From Melioribacteraceae bacterium (GTDB taxonomy: Bacteria > Bacteroidota > Ignavibacteria > Ignavibacteriales > Melioribacteraceae), in contig JALSTB010000018.1 in assembly GCA_026983955.1 (NCBI GenBank), forward strand, positions 1 through 64,000: DNA of 64,000 nt, in the 5' to 3' direction. Below, piece by piece: positions 32,805-41,861 of this stretch (the stretch's first letter is position 1; each line of letters begins with the position of its first letter). Both the position numbers and the translations under genes were made by a program. The notes under the pieces were generated by a model, which made no database searches, was not told the DNA's origin, and saw only the letters and a program-made list of their open reading frames with translations.

Positions 32805-33703
32805 TTTATTAAATGAATAAACACATTTTCCAAAGACGGTGGAATTTTACGGTAACCGTTAACTTTTATGTTTTGAGCTTCCAAAATAGCCTTGGTTGAA
32901 TAAAAATCCTTCTCGAAATCATCCAAAACTATGTTAATTCTGTCGCCGAAAATTTGCACATCGTAACCGGTGCGGTTTTTCAATAAATTATATGCTTCAC
33001 GAACCGGTTGGCAAACAATTTCGGCAACGTCTTTTCCTATTGAATTTTTAATATTTTGCGGTGTATCGGCTGCAATGATTTTCCCTTTATTCATCAGGGC
33101 AACGCGGTGGCAGCGTTCGGCTTCATCGAGATAAGGGGTTGTCATAAAAATAGTTATTCCTTCCTTCAATAAATTCGAAAGAATTTTCCAGAAATCGCGC
33201 CTTGAAACGGGATCGACGCCGGTTGTCGGTTCATCGAGGAACAAAATTTCGGGACGGTGGATTAAAGCACAAGCAAGCGCAAGTTTTTGTTTCATTCCGC
33301 CCGAGAGTTTATCCGCCAAACGGTTGCGGAAAGGCTTCAAGCGTGTAAATTCCAGAAGTTCTTCCCGCCGGTTTTCAAAATCGGTTACATTATGAATTTC
33401 CGCGATAAATTCAATATTTTCATCTACGGTTAAATCACCGTAAAGACTGAATTTTTGCGAGAGATAGCCTATTTTCTTTTGAATTACGGCAATATTACCG
33501 CTCAAATTTTGATTCAGCAAATTAACTTTGCCTTCGTCGGGATGTAAAAGTCCGCATAAAATTTTAATTGTAGTGGTTTTTCCGGCTCCATCCGGACCTA
33601 CCAAACCGAACATTTCGCCCTTTTCCACACTAAGCGATATGCCGTTTACCGCCGGAATTTCGCCGAAATTTTTTTTCAGATTTTCAATTTCGATTGCATT
33701 CAT
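32801..33703 (-). CDS. ABC exporter ATPase, first of two
   Basis: 300 residues. Walker A GPDGAGKTTTIK, signature LSGGMKQKLALA, Walker B ILFLDEPTTGVDP. The switch position reads TTPYLDEAER, with Pro where the catalytic His (TTHYLDEA) is normal, so this site may hydrolyse ATP poorly and the exporter may have one active and one degenerate site. That fits the N-terminal half of YbhF-like fused ATPases. ATGA overlaps join it to HlyD upstream and TolC downstream. Confidence 0.92.
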   Translation of the reverse strand: MNAIEIENLKKNFGEIPAVNGISLSVEKGEMFGLVGPDGAGKTTTIKILCGLLHPDEGKVNLLNQNLSGNIAVIQKKIGYLSQKFSLYGDLTVDENIEFIAEIHNVTDFENRREELLEFTRLKPFRNRLADKLSGGMKQKLALACALIHRPEILFLDEPTTGVDPVSRRDFWKILSNLLKEGITIFMTTPYLDEAERCHRVALMNKGKIIAADTPQNIKNSIGKDVAEIVCQPVREAYNLLKNRTGYDVQIFGDRINIVLDDFEKDFYSTKAILEAQNIKVNGYRKIPPSLENVFIHLIK

Positions 33704-34677
33704 TGTTCAGGGGTTCCGTTTAAATCGATAACAACATCTGCCGGCATTCCGGCTTTAAGTTCGAATTTGGGATTGTCTATCGAAATTTTTACGGCAAAAA
33801 CCAACTTGGTTCTTTCGTCTTTGGTCTGAACGCTTTTAGGAGTAAATTCCGCTTCGGGCGAAATATAAACCACTTTCCCCTTGTAAGTTTTGTCCGGATA
33901 AGTATCGGTTTTCACTTTTGCGGTTTGTCCCAATTTAACTTTACCCAATTCGGTTTCCGGGATATAGATTACAAGATTAACATCCGTCAAATCCGCAATT
34001 TTAACCAACGAGGTAAACGGGGCAACATTTTCACCCGGTTCAACGAATTTATTAACTATAAATCCGCTTACCGGTGAAGTAACAAAGCAATCGGATATTT
34101 GTTTTTTGATTAAATCGACTTGAGCGTTTGCTTTTTGGAGATTGGCTTTAGCTGCTTTCAATTCTTCTGGTCGTGCAAAATTGGAAATTTTCTTGAAATT
34201 TTCTTCCGCAGTTCTTAATTGCGATTTTGCAATCCGGTATTTTGCAGTAACTTGATCGTATTCCCTTTTCGGCACGGCTTTGGAATTAAATAAATTTTCA
34301 ATACGTTCCATTTCTTTGGAAACGAGCTCGAAATTCGCTTTAGCTTGATTAAGCTTTTCCTCCGCAAACGATAAATCTTCTTTTCTTGCGCCTTTAACGA
34401 GCAAATTATATTTGGCTTCGGCAGCTGCTTTCAGAGCTTCGGCTTGTTTAAGTTGAATATCGAGCAGTTCCGTATCGATAATTAGAATCGTATCCGATTT
34501 TTCAACTTTGTCACCTTCTTCAAACATGAATTTTTGAACGGTTCCGCTAACTTTGGAACTGATTAAAATGTTTGTAGCTTCAATTGTACCGGATTCTTCT
34601 ATTCCGTCACCGGAATTGCCGTTACAAGCGAATAAAAATCCGAGTAAACCAACCAACAGATAACCGCTGTATTTCAT
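33700..34677 (-). CDS. HlyD-family periplasmic adaptor lipoprotein (YbhG-like)
   Basis: 325 residues. Lipobox LFAC (C18) anchors it to the inner membrane. A lipoyl half (SGTIEATNILISSKVSGTVQ), a long helical hairpin (about 75-205) and the second lipoyl half with SPVSGFIVNKFVEPGENV, then a beta-barrel domain (VNLVIYIPETELGKVKLGQ). The adaptor links the ABC-2 permeases to TolC. The gene order TetR-HlyD-ATPase matches E. coli cecR-ybhGF. Confidence 0.93.
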   Translation of the reverse strand: MKYSGYLLVGLLGFLFACNGNSGDGIEESGTIEATNILISSKVSGTVQKFMFEEGDKVEKSDTILIIDTELLDIQLKQAEALKAAAEAKYNLLVKGARKEDLSFAEEKLNQAKANFELVSKEMERIENLFNSKAVPKREYDQVTAKYRIAKSQLRTAEENFKKISNFARPEELKAAKANLQKANAQVDLIKKQISDCFVTSPVSGFIVNKFVEPGENVAPFTSLVKIADLTDVNLVIYIPETELGKVKLGQTAKVKTDTYPDKTYKGKVVYISPEAEFTPKSVQTKDERTKLVFAVKISIDNPKFELKAGMPADVVIDLNGTPEQ

Positions 34678-35288
34678 TTTTTATCCCGTTTTTTAATTTC
34701 TTTGTATAATTTTCTTCCTTTTTTTGTTAAAATTCCGGAAATAAGAATATCAAAAGTGATATTAAATGCTTCGGAAAGCGAATAATTGGTATTAATAAGA
34801 AAACCGGGATTTACCACACCTTGCAATCCCGAAGTAATTGTTTGCACAATAATTTCATCCGGTTTATCCACAATTAAATTTTCCTTCTTCCCTTGTGCGA
34901 GAATACGTGAAAAAGTATCAACAATATTTTCCCTTCTTCTTTTTTCGAATTCATCCCAAATTTGCGGATAATAAGTTTTCAAATCCTCCGCCCATTTAAT
35001 TCCCACTTTTAAAAAGAAATCCGATATAAAGTTGCTCAGTTCACGTAACTTGACAATTGTGTTATCGTTAGAAGATATAATTTCCTCCAGTTTACGCCTT
35101 ACTTCTTCTTCAAGTTTTTTTTGAATTGTGCCGATTAATTCTTCTTTTGTGGAATAATACTTATAAACCGTTTTTTTACTAACTTTCAATTCTTTGGCAA
35201 TTTCGTCCATGGAAGTTTTATGGAAACCGCGTTCGAGGAAAATTTTTCCTGCGATGTGTTCAATCCTTTTTTGTTGGTCGCTCTTCAT
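34674..35288 (-). CDS. TetR/AcrR family transcriptional regulator (CecR-like)
   Basis: 204 residues from the ATG at 35288; a TTG start at 35318 would add ten residues. The N-terminal HTH is clear: IAGKIFLERGFHKTSMDEIAKEL, then KVSKKTVYKYYSTKEELI. The helical C-domain (about 70-195) would bind an inducer. It is the first gene of the seven-gene exporter operon and overlaps HlyD by 4 bases, so it probably represses its own operon until an exported compound releases it. I see no clear palindrome upstream. Confidence 0.9.
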   Translation of the reverse strand: MKSDQQKRIEHIAGKIFLERGFHKTSMDEIAKELKVSKKTVYKYYSTKEELIGTIQKKLEEEVRRKLEEIISSNDNTIVKLRELSNFISDFFLKVGIKWAEDLKTYYPQIWDEFEKRRRENIVDTFSRILAQGKKENLIVDKPDEIIVQTITSGLQGVVNPGFLINTNYSLSEAFNITFDILISGILTKKGRKLYKEIKKRDKK

Positions 35289-35432
35289 AGAAACTATTTC
35301 CGTTTTTTTAGTTTCCAAGTTAATATATTAATTTCATTTTCACAAATTATTTTTAAACATCCACGGGATTTCACGTTAATTTTCCGGTGATTGGAAGAAA
35401 AACGGCTTTCTTATCCTGAAAGGGATTTACGG

Positions 35433-36698
35433 TCAATCCGTATCGCTTAGCGAACTGTAACCGGGATCGAAAAGCCGTTTGTATACCCGCATGGCGAACG
35501 AATCGGTCATTCCGGCGATATAATCGCAAATCAGCCGGGCTTTTTGCGTATCCGATTTTTCCGCAATTATCAGATTATGTGTAAAATTGGGTAAAAGTTT
35601 ATTTTCCTTTTTACTAAAAATGTAATTTCCGGTAAAAACTTTGAACATGCGGGTAATCATTTCGTCGGCTTTAAATTCGACTTGTTGCAACGGCGGTGAA
35701 GTAAAAACCAAATCGACCGCAATTTTTTTATATAGTTCGGCTTGTTTTTTGATTTTCTCATCGATAACCAACTTATATTTGTAGCGGTTCGTTAAGTCAT
35801 CCATAAAAGTATTTCTTTCCTCTACGGAGCAAGCCATAATAAAATCACCGATAATCGAGCCGAGTTTCGGTTTGTAATTTCCTTTTGTAATCCATTTTTT
35901 CAATTGATTAACAAAAACGGTTTCTTCGTCATCGAGGTAATTTTTATTTTGTTCAATCCACCGGTTAATTCCGTTGTAAGTAATAAATCCCCCCGAAATA
36001 CTGTCAACTATATCATTGATAGCGTAAGCTGTATCGTCCGCCCAATCCATAATTTGGCATTCAATGCTTCTGAAATTGTTTAAATCAATATTTTTTTGTT
36101 CCGTTTGTTTCCCGTCGAATACAAAATTGATATATTCTTTTTGATAGTCGAAAATAAAATGATTCGGCGGTTGATTTAGTCCGGAGTAAGTGTATTTGTA
36201 TTTCAGAATAGAATCCAGGAAAGCCCGAGCGGGATTCATTCCGCGCCGGTCGTTTTCGCTTCTGTATAAAATTTCGGTAATAAGTCTCAAAGTTTGTGCA
36301 TTTCCTTCGAAACCTCCGAAATCTTCCATTAAAGTATTTAATGTTCTTTCACCGGCATGCCCGAACGGGGGATGACCGAGATCGTGTGCGAGGCAAGCGG
36401 ATTCAACCAAATCGGAATCGATAAAATAATTTTCGTTAAAGACATGGTTTTGCTTTTTCAATAAATAATTGCAAATCGAGCGGCCGATTTGCGCAACCTC
36501 TATGGAATGCGTAAGTCGAGTACGGTAATAATCACTTTCGCCCGGCAAAAACACCTGGGTTTTTCCTTGCAACCGCCTGAACTCCGACGAGTGAATTATT
36601 CTATCCCTGTCTATTTGGAAAACCGTACGGTAATCGTTTGTTCTGCTACTTGGTTTTAATCTGGCTAAATCGAATTCGCCGTAAAATCCGTTTTTCAT
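35433..36698 (-). CDS. dgt: deoxyguanosinetriphosphate triphosphohydrolase-like protein
   Basis: 421 residues. HD-domain phosphohydrolase with R-x(n)-H64 (RLTHSIEVAQIGRSI), H105-D106 in CLAHDLGHPPFGHAGE, and a downstream D in WADDTAYAINDIVDS, the four metal ligands of the family. The FRRLQGKTQVFLP segment is a dGTPase signature. It converts dNTP to deoxynucleoside and triphosphate, controlling nucleotide pools. It is monocistronic; no neighbour suggests a defence role. Confidence 0.93.
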   Translation of the reverse strand: MKNGFYGEFDLARLKPSSRTNDYRTVFQIDRDRIIHSSEFRRLQGKTQVFLPGESDYYRTRLTHSIEVAQIGRSICNYLLKKQNHVFNENYFIDSDLVESACLAHDLGHPPFGHAGERTLNTLMEDFGGFEGNAQTLRLITEILYRSENDRRGMNPARAFLDSILKYKYTYSGLNQPPNHFIFDYQKEYINFVFDGKQTEQKNIDLNNFRSIECQIMDWADDTAYAINDIVDSISGGFITYNGINRWIEQNKNYLDDEETVFVNQLKKWITKGNYKPKLGSIIGDFIMACSVEERNTFMDDLTNRYKYKLVIDEKIKKQAELYKKIAVDLVFTSPPLQQVEFKADEMITRMFKVFTGNYIFSKKENKLLPNFTHNLIIAEKSDTQKARLICDYIAGMTDSFAMRVYKRLFDPGYSSLSDTD

Positions 36699-36757
36699 AT
36701 TCTTCCTTTTATTAAAAAAATAAATTTAATAAATCCGCTGCACTTTTATTTTGAGTA

Positions 36758-36786
36758 TTGACAACAATTCAGTTTTAATTTATATT
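36758..36786 (+). promoter_or_regulatory. sigma-70 type promoter of the AhpD-like gene
   Basis: TTGACA at 36758-36763, a 17-base spacer, and TATATT at 36781-36786. It ends 39 bases before the ATG at 36826, which also has a clear AGGAG site. Confidence 0.7.
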
Positions 36787-36825
36787 TTAATTTTACAATA
36801 ACCAATTAATTTACAGGAGAAAATT

Positions 36826-37386
36826 ATGCCTTGGATCCGAGAGATAGAGGAAGATAAAGCCGGAGGAAAATTAAAAGAAGTTTACGAGAATATTAAAAAG
36901 AACCGCGGCAAGCTTTCCAACATAATGAAAATTCAAAGCCTTATGCCCGATGTAATGGAATCCCATCTAAAATTGTATATGGATATAATGTTCAACAAAA
37001 ACAGCGGAATTACACGGGAAGAAAAAGAATTGATAGCCGTAATCGTTTCGGCAATTAACGACTGCCCGTATTGTGTAAGTCACCACGCCGAAGCATTGAA
37101 TGCGTATTGGAAAGATCCCGCCAAAATCCAACAAGTTATTAACGATTACAAAACTGTCGATTTGCCTGTCAGAACTTTCGCAATTTTAAGTTATGCTGAA
37201 AAACTTACTTTATATCCCGGTTCGGTTGACGAGCACGATATAGAAAATTTGCAACTTCACGGAATAAGCGACGAGGATATTTTAAATATAAATCTTGTTG
37301 TGAGTTATTTCAATTTCGTTAACAGAATTGCCAACGGTTTGGGCGTAGAACATTCGGATGAAGAAGTGAAGGGTTATGTTTATTAA
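36826..37386 (+). CDS. AhpD-like peroxidase-related (carboxymuconolactone decarboxylase family) protein
   Basis: 186 residues, cytoplasmic, all-helical. The redox signature is C80-P-Y-C83-V-S-H-H87 within INDCPYCVSHHAEA, the AhpD CxxC-x3-H motif. The following SYAEKLTLYPGSVDEHDIENL and NRIANGLG are typical of the 'uncharacterized peroxidase-related enzyme' subfamily. It should reduce peroxides or disulfides with a thiol partner. It stands alone behind its own sigma-70-like promoter. Confidence 0.87.
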   Translation: MPWIREIEEDKAGGKLKEVYENIKKNRGKLSNIMKIQSLMPDVMESHLKLYMDIMFNKNSGITREEKELIAVIVSAINDCPYCVSHHAEALNAYWKDPAKIQQVINDYKTVDLPVRTFAILSYAEKLTLYPGSVDEHDIENLQLHGISDEDILNINLVVSYFNFVNRIANGLGVEHSDEEVKGYVY

Positions 37387-37442
37387 AAGACTCCATAAAA
37401 TGGAAAATCAATAAAGAACCAAATTAATACTATTACAACAAA

Positions 37443-37976
37443 ATGAAAAAAGCATTGTTTTTACTTTTAGTTTTGGCGATTGCATATCACGGTATTCTCA
37501 AAGCCCAAGGGTTTACTTTCGGGTTGAAGAACCAGACTTCATTTTACAGCACAGAAAAATTTAATGCTCAAAAAAACAAAATTTTTCCACTTTCCAGTAT
37601 TTATTTTGTTACAAATTATGCGCTCTCGTCAAATCAAAGTCTCCTTTTGGTTGCCGGTTACAACAATGCCGGGGCTTTCCAGCTTACCGGAATTGAAGCG
37701 GAGCTCAATTATTCAAACGGAATCGGTAAAAACTTTTATTTGAACGGCGGAATAAACTTTCACTTAAACCTGCCTTCAAATCCGGTGTTTGTATCCAGAA
37801 CAATTCTTTTTACGGATTTGGGATTGGGTTACAAGCTAAATAAAAATTTTTCTTTCGATTTGCTCTATTATTTTCCGCTCAACAAGACTTATGTAAAAGA
37901 TCCCAAATGTGATTCGGGTTGCGATTATACCGTAAATTATTCATTGCGGTTTGGGATTACGGGATACATTAATTAA
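37443..37976 (+). CDS. small outer-membrane barrel-like protein
   Basis: 177 residues. Signal peptide to about 21 (LKAQG). Then alternating strands with aromatic ends (FTFGLKNQTSFYS, SLLLVAGYNNAG, LGLGYKLNKNFSFDLLYYF) ending in YSLRFGITGYIN, like a C-terminal beta-signal. This suggests an eight-stranded outer-membrane barrel. A loop with two cysteines (DPKCDSGCDY) is unusual. It looks like a weak paralogue of the next gene. No family recognised. Confidence 0.7.
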   Translation: MKKALFLLLVLAIAYHGILKAQGFTFGLKNQTSFYSTEKFNAQKNKIFPLSSIYFVTNYALSSNQSLLLVAGYNNAGAFQLTGIEAELNYSNGIGKNFYLNGGINFHLNLPSNPVFVSRTILFTDLGLGYKLNKNFSFDLLYYFPLNKTYVKDPKCDSGCDYTVNYSLRFGITGYIN

Positions 37977-38045
37977 TTTAAATTTAGTTCATTAATCTGA
38001 ACCTGCTAACAGGTAATTCCGTTTATTAATTTCAAGGCGGTGAAG

Positions 38046-38615
38046 ATGAAAAAATATTTTCTCTTAATTTTAATTTTTCTGACTTCAGTAACTTCCGGGC
38101 AATCAATTGATTATGGAATTAAGGCTTTTGCATTTGCTTTAAAAACCGAAAAGCTGGAAACCGCAACAAGTTACGAAAACGGTTATAAATTTTTTCCGCC
38201 GAGGGCTGTTTATTTATTTTTGAAAGGAACCTTAAACAAAAACGAAATGATTGAAGCCGCTTTGAACTTAGGTTATTTGGATGCAAACGACTACAGCGGA
38301 ATGGAATTAGGCATATTTTTAAGTAAATACATTTCACAAGAAATTTATTTGCAATTCGGATTTAACATGCACTTCAATGGTGAAAAGACAAACGGAATTA
38401 ACATTCTTGATAAAAGCCACAGTAAAGTGATAAACTTCATAAGTGCCGGAGCCGGCTACGATTTCACAAACCGGATTTCCGCTGAATTGGTTTTCGATTA
38501 TGCTTTGAAAAACGAATACGGATTTTCAACCCCGTTAGAACCGGAATATTCCGGTAAACCGAAAAATATATTCCATATTATTAAATTCGGTTTAGGGTAT
38601 AAAATATTTCCATGA
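38046..38615 (+). CDS. small outer-membrane barrel-like protein, paralogue of the preceding gene
   Basis: 189 residues from the ATG at 38046 (AAGGCGG upstream); a GTG at 38040 is possible. Signal peptide to about 20 (TSGQS). The same plan as its neighbour: GIKAFAFALKTEK, FPPRAVYLFLKG, a central LGYLDANDYSGMELGIFLSKY, and a strand-rich end GLGYKIF. The two genes are 69 bases apart and probably arose by duplication, with low identity now. Confidence 0.7.
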   Translation: MKKYFLLILIFLTSVTSGQSIDYGIKAFAFALKTEKLETATSYENGYKFFPPRAVYLFLKGTLNKNEMIEAALNLGYLDANDYSGMELGIFLSKYISQEIYLQFGFNMHFNGEKTNGINILDKSHSKVINFISAGAGYDFTNRISAELVFDYALKNEYGFSTPLEPEYSGKPKNIFHIIKFGLGYKIFP

Positions 38616-38739
38616 CCGCAGCGGGGAATAACGGCGTCCGGAGAGTGAAAAACCTAATTGAGTTTATATTATAACTTTTAGCGAGTAAAACGGTATCCGT
38701 TAAATGGTTCCGTGACAGAAACCTAGAATTTTCAGCGCC

Positions 38740-39486
38740 TTACCGGTTTTTGAGTTTCTTCACCTTTTCCAAAATTTGCGGTAGAATTTCACCGGACTTA
38801 CCTATAATCGAATAATCGACACGGTAACTCAGCTCTGTCGGTTCAATATTAATTTCCACCAGATACGAACCGCCGCTTTTAGCTGCACCGGGGATGTAAG
38901 CAGCGGGATAAACCACTGCGGAAGTGCCAACCACAAAGCAGATATCACTGTTGCGTGCAACATTTTCAGCTGCCGAGAATATGTTTTGCGGAAGGGGCTC
39001 GCCGAACCAAACAACATCGGGTCGAATTAAACCGCCGCACAATCTACATTCCGGCGCGCTGCCGGAGCTTTCCAACTCTTCGTGAGTATAATAAGTTTTA
39101 CAATCAATACAATAATTCCTTTCGATGTTTCCGTGCAGCTCGTAAATTTTTGTACTGCCTGCTCTGGCATGAAGGTTATCAATATTCTGTGTAATTACGC
39201 TTACGTTATCGAAATAATTTTCCATTTCGGCAATTGCAAAGTGACCTGCATTAGGTTGCGCTTCCTCAACAATTTTTCTGCGGTATTGATACCACTCCCA
39301 AACCAAACCGGGATTCCTTATAAATGCATCGAAATTAGCAAGTTCTTCGGGGCGGAATTTTTTCCAAAGGCCTTCATTCCCTCTGAAAGTGGGAATGCCG
39401 CTTTCAGCCGAAATTCCGGCTCCGGTAAAAAATACAACGGAACCGGCCGACTTCAATTTTTGAAGGAATTCCTCCTTGAATTCCAT
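38740..39486 (-). CDS. cobB: NAD-dependent protein deacylase (sirtuin, CobB-like)
   Basis: 248 residues, usual length. NAD-binding GAGISAESGIPTFRG, QNIDNLHARAG, catalytic His118 in ELHGNIERNYC, and zinc cysteines C126, C129, C147, C150. The YxxR pair (Y66, R69) of class III sirtuins is present in WYQYRRK, which indicates activity on succinyl/malonyl-lysine as well as acetyl-lysine. The following TPR gene ends two bases away on the same strand, so the pair may be co-transcribed. Confidence 0.94.
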   Translation of the reverse strand: MEFKEEFLQKLKSAGSVVFFTGAGISAESGIPTFRGNEGLWKKFRPEELANFDAFIRNPGLVWEWYQYRRKIVEEAQPNAGHFAIAEMENYFDNVSVITQNIDNLHARAGSTKIYELHGNIERNYCIDCKTYYTHEELESSGSAPECRLCGGLIRPDVVWFGEPLPQNIFSAAENVARNSDICFVVGTSAVVYPAAYIPGAAKSGGSYLVEINIEPTELSYRVDYSIIGKSGEILPQILEKVKKLKNR

Positions 39487-39488
39487 TT

Positions 39489-40265
39489 TTATTCGTCTTT
39501 TATTTCATCTAATAATTTTTTCACTTCGGCCAAACGTATATGATCGTCTTCATCTTGTTTTTTGCTTGCAAGTGCTTTATTCAGCATCTCACGCGCTTTT
39601 TCATATTCATCTTCCCTTATCAACGCCTTCGCGTAATCAAGATAGTACATTATGAATCCCGGACGGAGCTTGATGGCTTTTTCGTAATGAACGAGCGCCG
39701 AATCGAGATCGGCCCAGCCAAGTCCGATTACCGCACGGGCGGGCGCCCATTTTTGGCTTACACGTGCATGTGTTCGCGCCAAAACATAATGAGCGAGACT
39801 TTGAACAATATTTCCACCGTTACTCAATTCAATAGCTTTCCGGCAGTCATCCCTAACGGCATCTACAATCGATGCAACACTGAAAACACCTTTGAACAAA
39901 GCTATTCTACCGTTTGCAATTGCCCGGCGAACGTAAGGCATTGCTTCATTAGGTGCAAGTTTCACAGCCCGGTCGGCATAATCCAAAGCCATTTTGTACA
40001 TTTTCAGCTGTTCATCTTCAAAATTTTCTATGTTTTCATCCAAATGCTCGCCAATATCGATATAAGCCCTGCTGATTCTCCATAAAACTTGCCAATTATC
40101 GGGAAACAACTTGTCCGCTTTTTGATAAATTTCCAAAGCGGCTTTATTATTGAATCCGGAATAGTATTTATCGCCTAATGCCAAAAGCGAATCGAGCTGT
40201 GCTTCTTGTGCAAATAATGTTGTTGAAATAATTAAAAACAAAATTCCGTAAATTAAATTTTTCAT
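39489..40265 (-). CDS. secreted TPR protein
   Basis: 258 residues. Signal peptide 1-19 (LFAQE). TPR-like helices from about 25 to 250: LLALGDKYYSGFNNKAALEIYQKADKL, then a central region with APNEAMPYVRRAIANGRIALFKGVFSV and a C-terminal TPR pair. The arrangement is reminiscent of RMD-like TPR proteins, but without certainty. It lies upstream of the sirtuin gene with two bases between them. Confidence 0.8.
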   Translation of the reverse strand: MKNLIYGILFLIISTTLFAQEAQLDSLLALGDKYYSGFNNKAALEIYQKADKLFPDNWQVLWRISRAYIDIGEHLDENIENFEDEQLKMYKMALDYADRAVKLAPNEAMPYVRRAIANGRIALFKGVFSVASIVDAVRDDCRKAIELSNGGNIVQSLAHYVLARTHARVSQKWAPARAVIGLGWADLDSALVHYEKAIKLRPGFIMYYLDYAKALIREDEYEKAREMLNKALASKKQDEDDHIRLAEVKKLLDEIKDE

Positions 40266-40302
40266 TTTAATTTCCTCATAATTTTAATAATCAAATTTTT
40301 AT

Positions 40303-41292
40303 TTAATCGAATAAAGTTTCTTTCGGCTCTTCCCCGTTTTGTTGTTTTTCGGTATAGAGCATTGTACCGGCAAGGGGCAAGAATCTTGTCCAACTTCCTT
40401 CTTTATCTTCATCGGCTTTGATGGCAAGTTTGTAAGCGTTGGTTTTGGCGCTTAATTCATCGGCATGATACAGTACAATTGCTTCAAGTGTTTTCGGTTC
40501 AACGGGTGAAGCATGTTCAAGTTTACCTTGATGGCTGAGTACGAGATGAAGCAGAAGGGTTAAAAGTTTTCCGGGGAAATTGTTTATTTTATCTGCCGCT
40601 TCTTGAATTTTCAATGCAGCAATAGTAATATGACCGAGCAATCTTCCTTTATCCGTATAGTCGAAGGAATTCTCGTAAGTCAGTTCTTCGGTTTTTCCGA
40701 AATCGTGCAGAATGGCTGCGGTTAGCAAAATATCCCTGTCAAGTTCGGGATGGATTTTACACATCAAGTCGCAAATTTTAAGAATCTCGAGCGTATGTTC
40801 CAAAAGTCCGTGCACATACGAATGATGCCATGCTTTTCCGGCGGGCACGTTAATATATTTTTCGAATGTTTCCTTATCGAAAATAACTTTCAGCAATTCA
40901 CGCAAATAACGGTTTTGAATGGAATTCATAAATTCCTTAAACTCGTTAAGCATTTCGTCCAAATTGCGCTCTGAGACCGGCAAGAAATCTTTTTGTGAAA
41001 CGTTATCGGACTCGCGGGCTAAATCTATGGACAAAATTCTAATTTGGGGTTGGTTGTTAAACTCTTCGATTACGCCTTCGACTTTTACAACATCGCCTTC
41101 TTTTGCGCGGGCAAGGAAATCCTCGAAATTATCCCAAACTTTGGCAGGGTAAACGGCCGATTTATCCCTGAGCTCAAGGTTCAAATAGCTTTTGTTTGCT
41201 TTTGTGGTTTTCGTTTCGATTTTGTTTAAAAGCAAAAAATGCTTAACCGGTTCGCCGGTTTTTAATTTCGAAAGTTCTTTTTGTTTTAGCAT
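40303..41292 (-). CDS. YhaM-like 3'-5' exoribonuclease (OB fold + HD domain)
   Basis: 329 residues. The N-terminal OB fold (about 15-105: SYLNLELRDKSAVYPAKVWDNFEDF) binds nucleic acid. The HD domain (about 155-300) has HHSYVHGLLEHTLEIL, LTAAILHDFGKTEEL and LVLSHQGKLEHASP, a metal-dependent phosphodiesterase centre. Combination and length (about 314 in Bacillus subtilis) match YhaM. It trims RNA, possibly DNA, from the 3' end. Downstream of, and 6 bases from, the NusG-like gene. Confidence 0.9.
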   Translation of the reverse strand: MLKQKELSKLKTGEPVKHFLLLNKIETKTTKANKSYLNLELRDKSAVYPAKVWDNFEDFLARAKEGDVVKVEGVIEEFNNQPQIRILSIDLARESDNVSQKDFLPVSERNLDEMLNEFKEFMNSIQNRYLRELLKVIFDKETFEKYINVPAGKAWHHSYVHGLLEHTLEILKICDLMCKIHPELDRDILLTAAILHDFGKTEELTYENSFDYTDKGRLLGHITIAALKIQEAADKINNFPGKLLTLLLHLVLSHQGKLEHASPVEPKTLEAIVLYHADELSAKTNAYKLAIKADEDKEGSWTRFLPLAGTMLYTEKQQNGEEPKETLFD

Positions 41293-41298
41293 AACGTT

Positions 41299-41820
41299 TT
41301 ACACTTTTTCCACTAAACTGTCTCTTGGAATTTGAACCACAACGGAACGGCGCAGCAAATCAATCGTAACGGCAAGCATTTGTTCTTGATTTGTAGTTTT
41401 GTACACGATACCTTCAATATCTTTAAAAGGTCCGGAAACAATTCTAACGCGCGTACCGACTTTCAAAGCATCTTTAACAAACACTTCCACATTTTTCTCA
41501 AGCATTTTCTTCAAATTTTCAATTTGCCAATCGGGAATAACAGCCGGCTTACCGTCGAAATAAATTGTCCGTACAATTGCGTATTGTTCCAAAGCAGTCA
41601 AGCGTTCCTTTTCATTTGCATGAATAAAAATATAACTTTTAAATAACGGTTCTTTAACTTTCTTTTTTCTGTCGCTCCATTGCTTAAGTCTTGTTACGGT
41701 CGGCAAAAAATATTCAATTCCACATCCTTTCAATTGTTGTTCGGCTTTAAATTCGTGTCGCGGTTTGGTATAGAGTGCGAACCAATATTTTTTTCCACCG
41801 TTACCGTTATTTTGTTCCAT
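41299..41820 (-). CDS. NusG-like/UpxY-type transcription antitermination factor
   Basis: 173 residues. The N-terminal NGN domain (about 10-105) reads KYWFALYTKPRHEFKAEQQL, then FLPTVTRLKQWSDRKKKVKEPLFKSYIFI; the KOW domain is VGTRVRIVSGPFKDIEGIVY. This is the specialised-paralogue type (UpxY/RfaH-like) and not a housekeeping NusG next to ribosomal protein genes. Such factors usually sit at the front of capsule or LPS operons; here the gene precedes the YhaM-like gene, so its target is unclear. Confidence 0.88.
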   Translation of the reverse strand: MEQNNGNGGKKYWFALYTKPRHEFKAEQQLKGCGIEYFLPTVTRLKQWSDRKKKVKEPLFKSYIFIHANEKERLTALEQYAIVRTIYFDGKPAVIPDWQIENLKKMLEKNVEVFVKDALKVGTRVRIVSGPFKDIEGIVYKTTNQEQMLAVTIDLLRRSVVVQIPRDSLVEKV

Positions 41821-41861
41821 TTAAAATTCTCCGGCATTTTTCTTTTGCAATCAACAATAGT

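Noticed and set aside
35433-36698. dGTPase as an anti-phage nucleotide-depletion gene.
   Set aside because: It stands alone among housekeeping genes and has the standard dgt layout; nothing in the context points to defence.
38740-39486. Sirtuin and SIR2-like protein (15568-16689) as parts of one defence system.
   Set aside because: They are 22 kb apart; the one at 38740 is an ordinary CobB-type deacylase with zinc site and YxxR motif.
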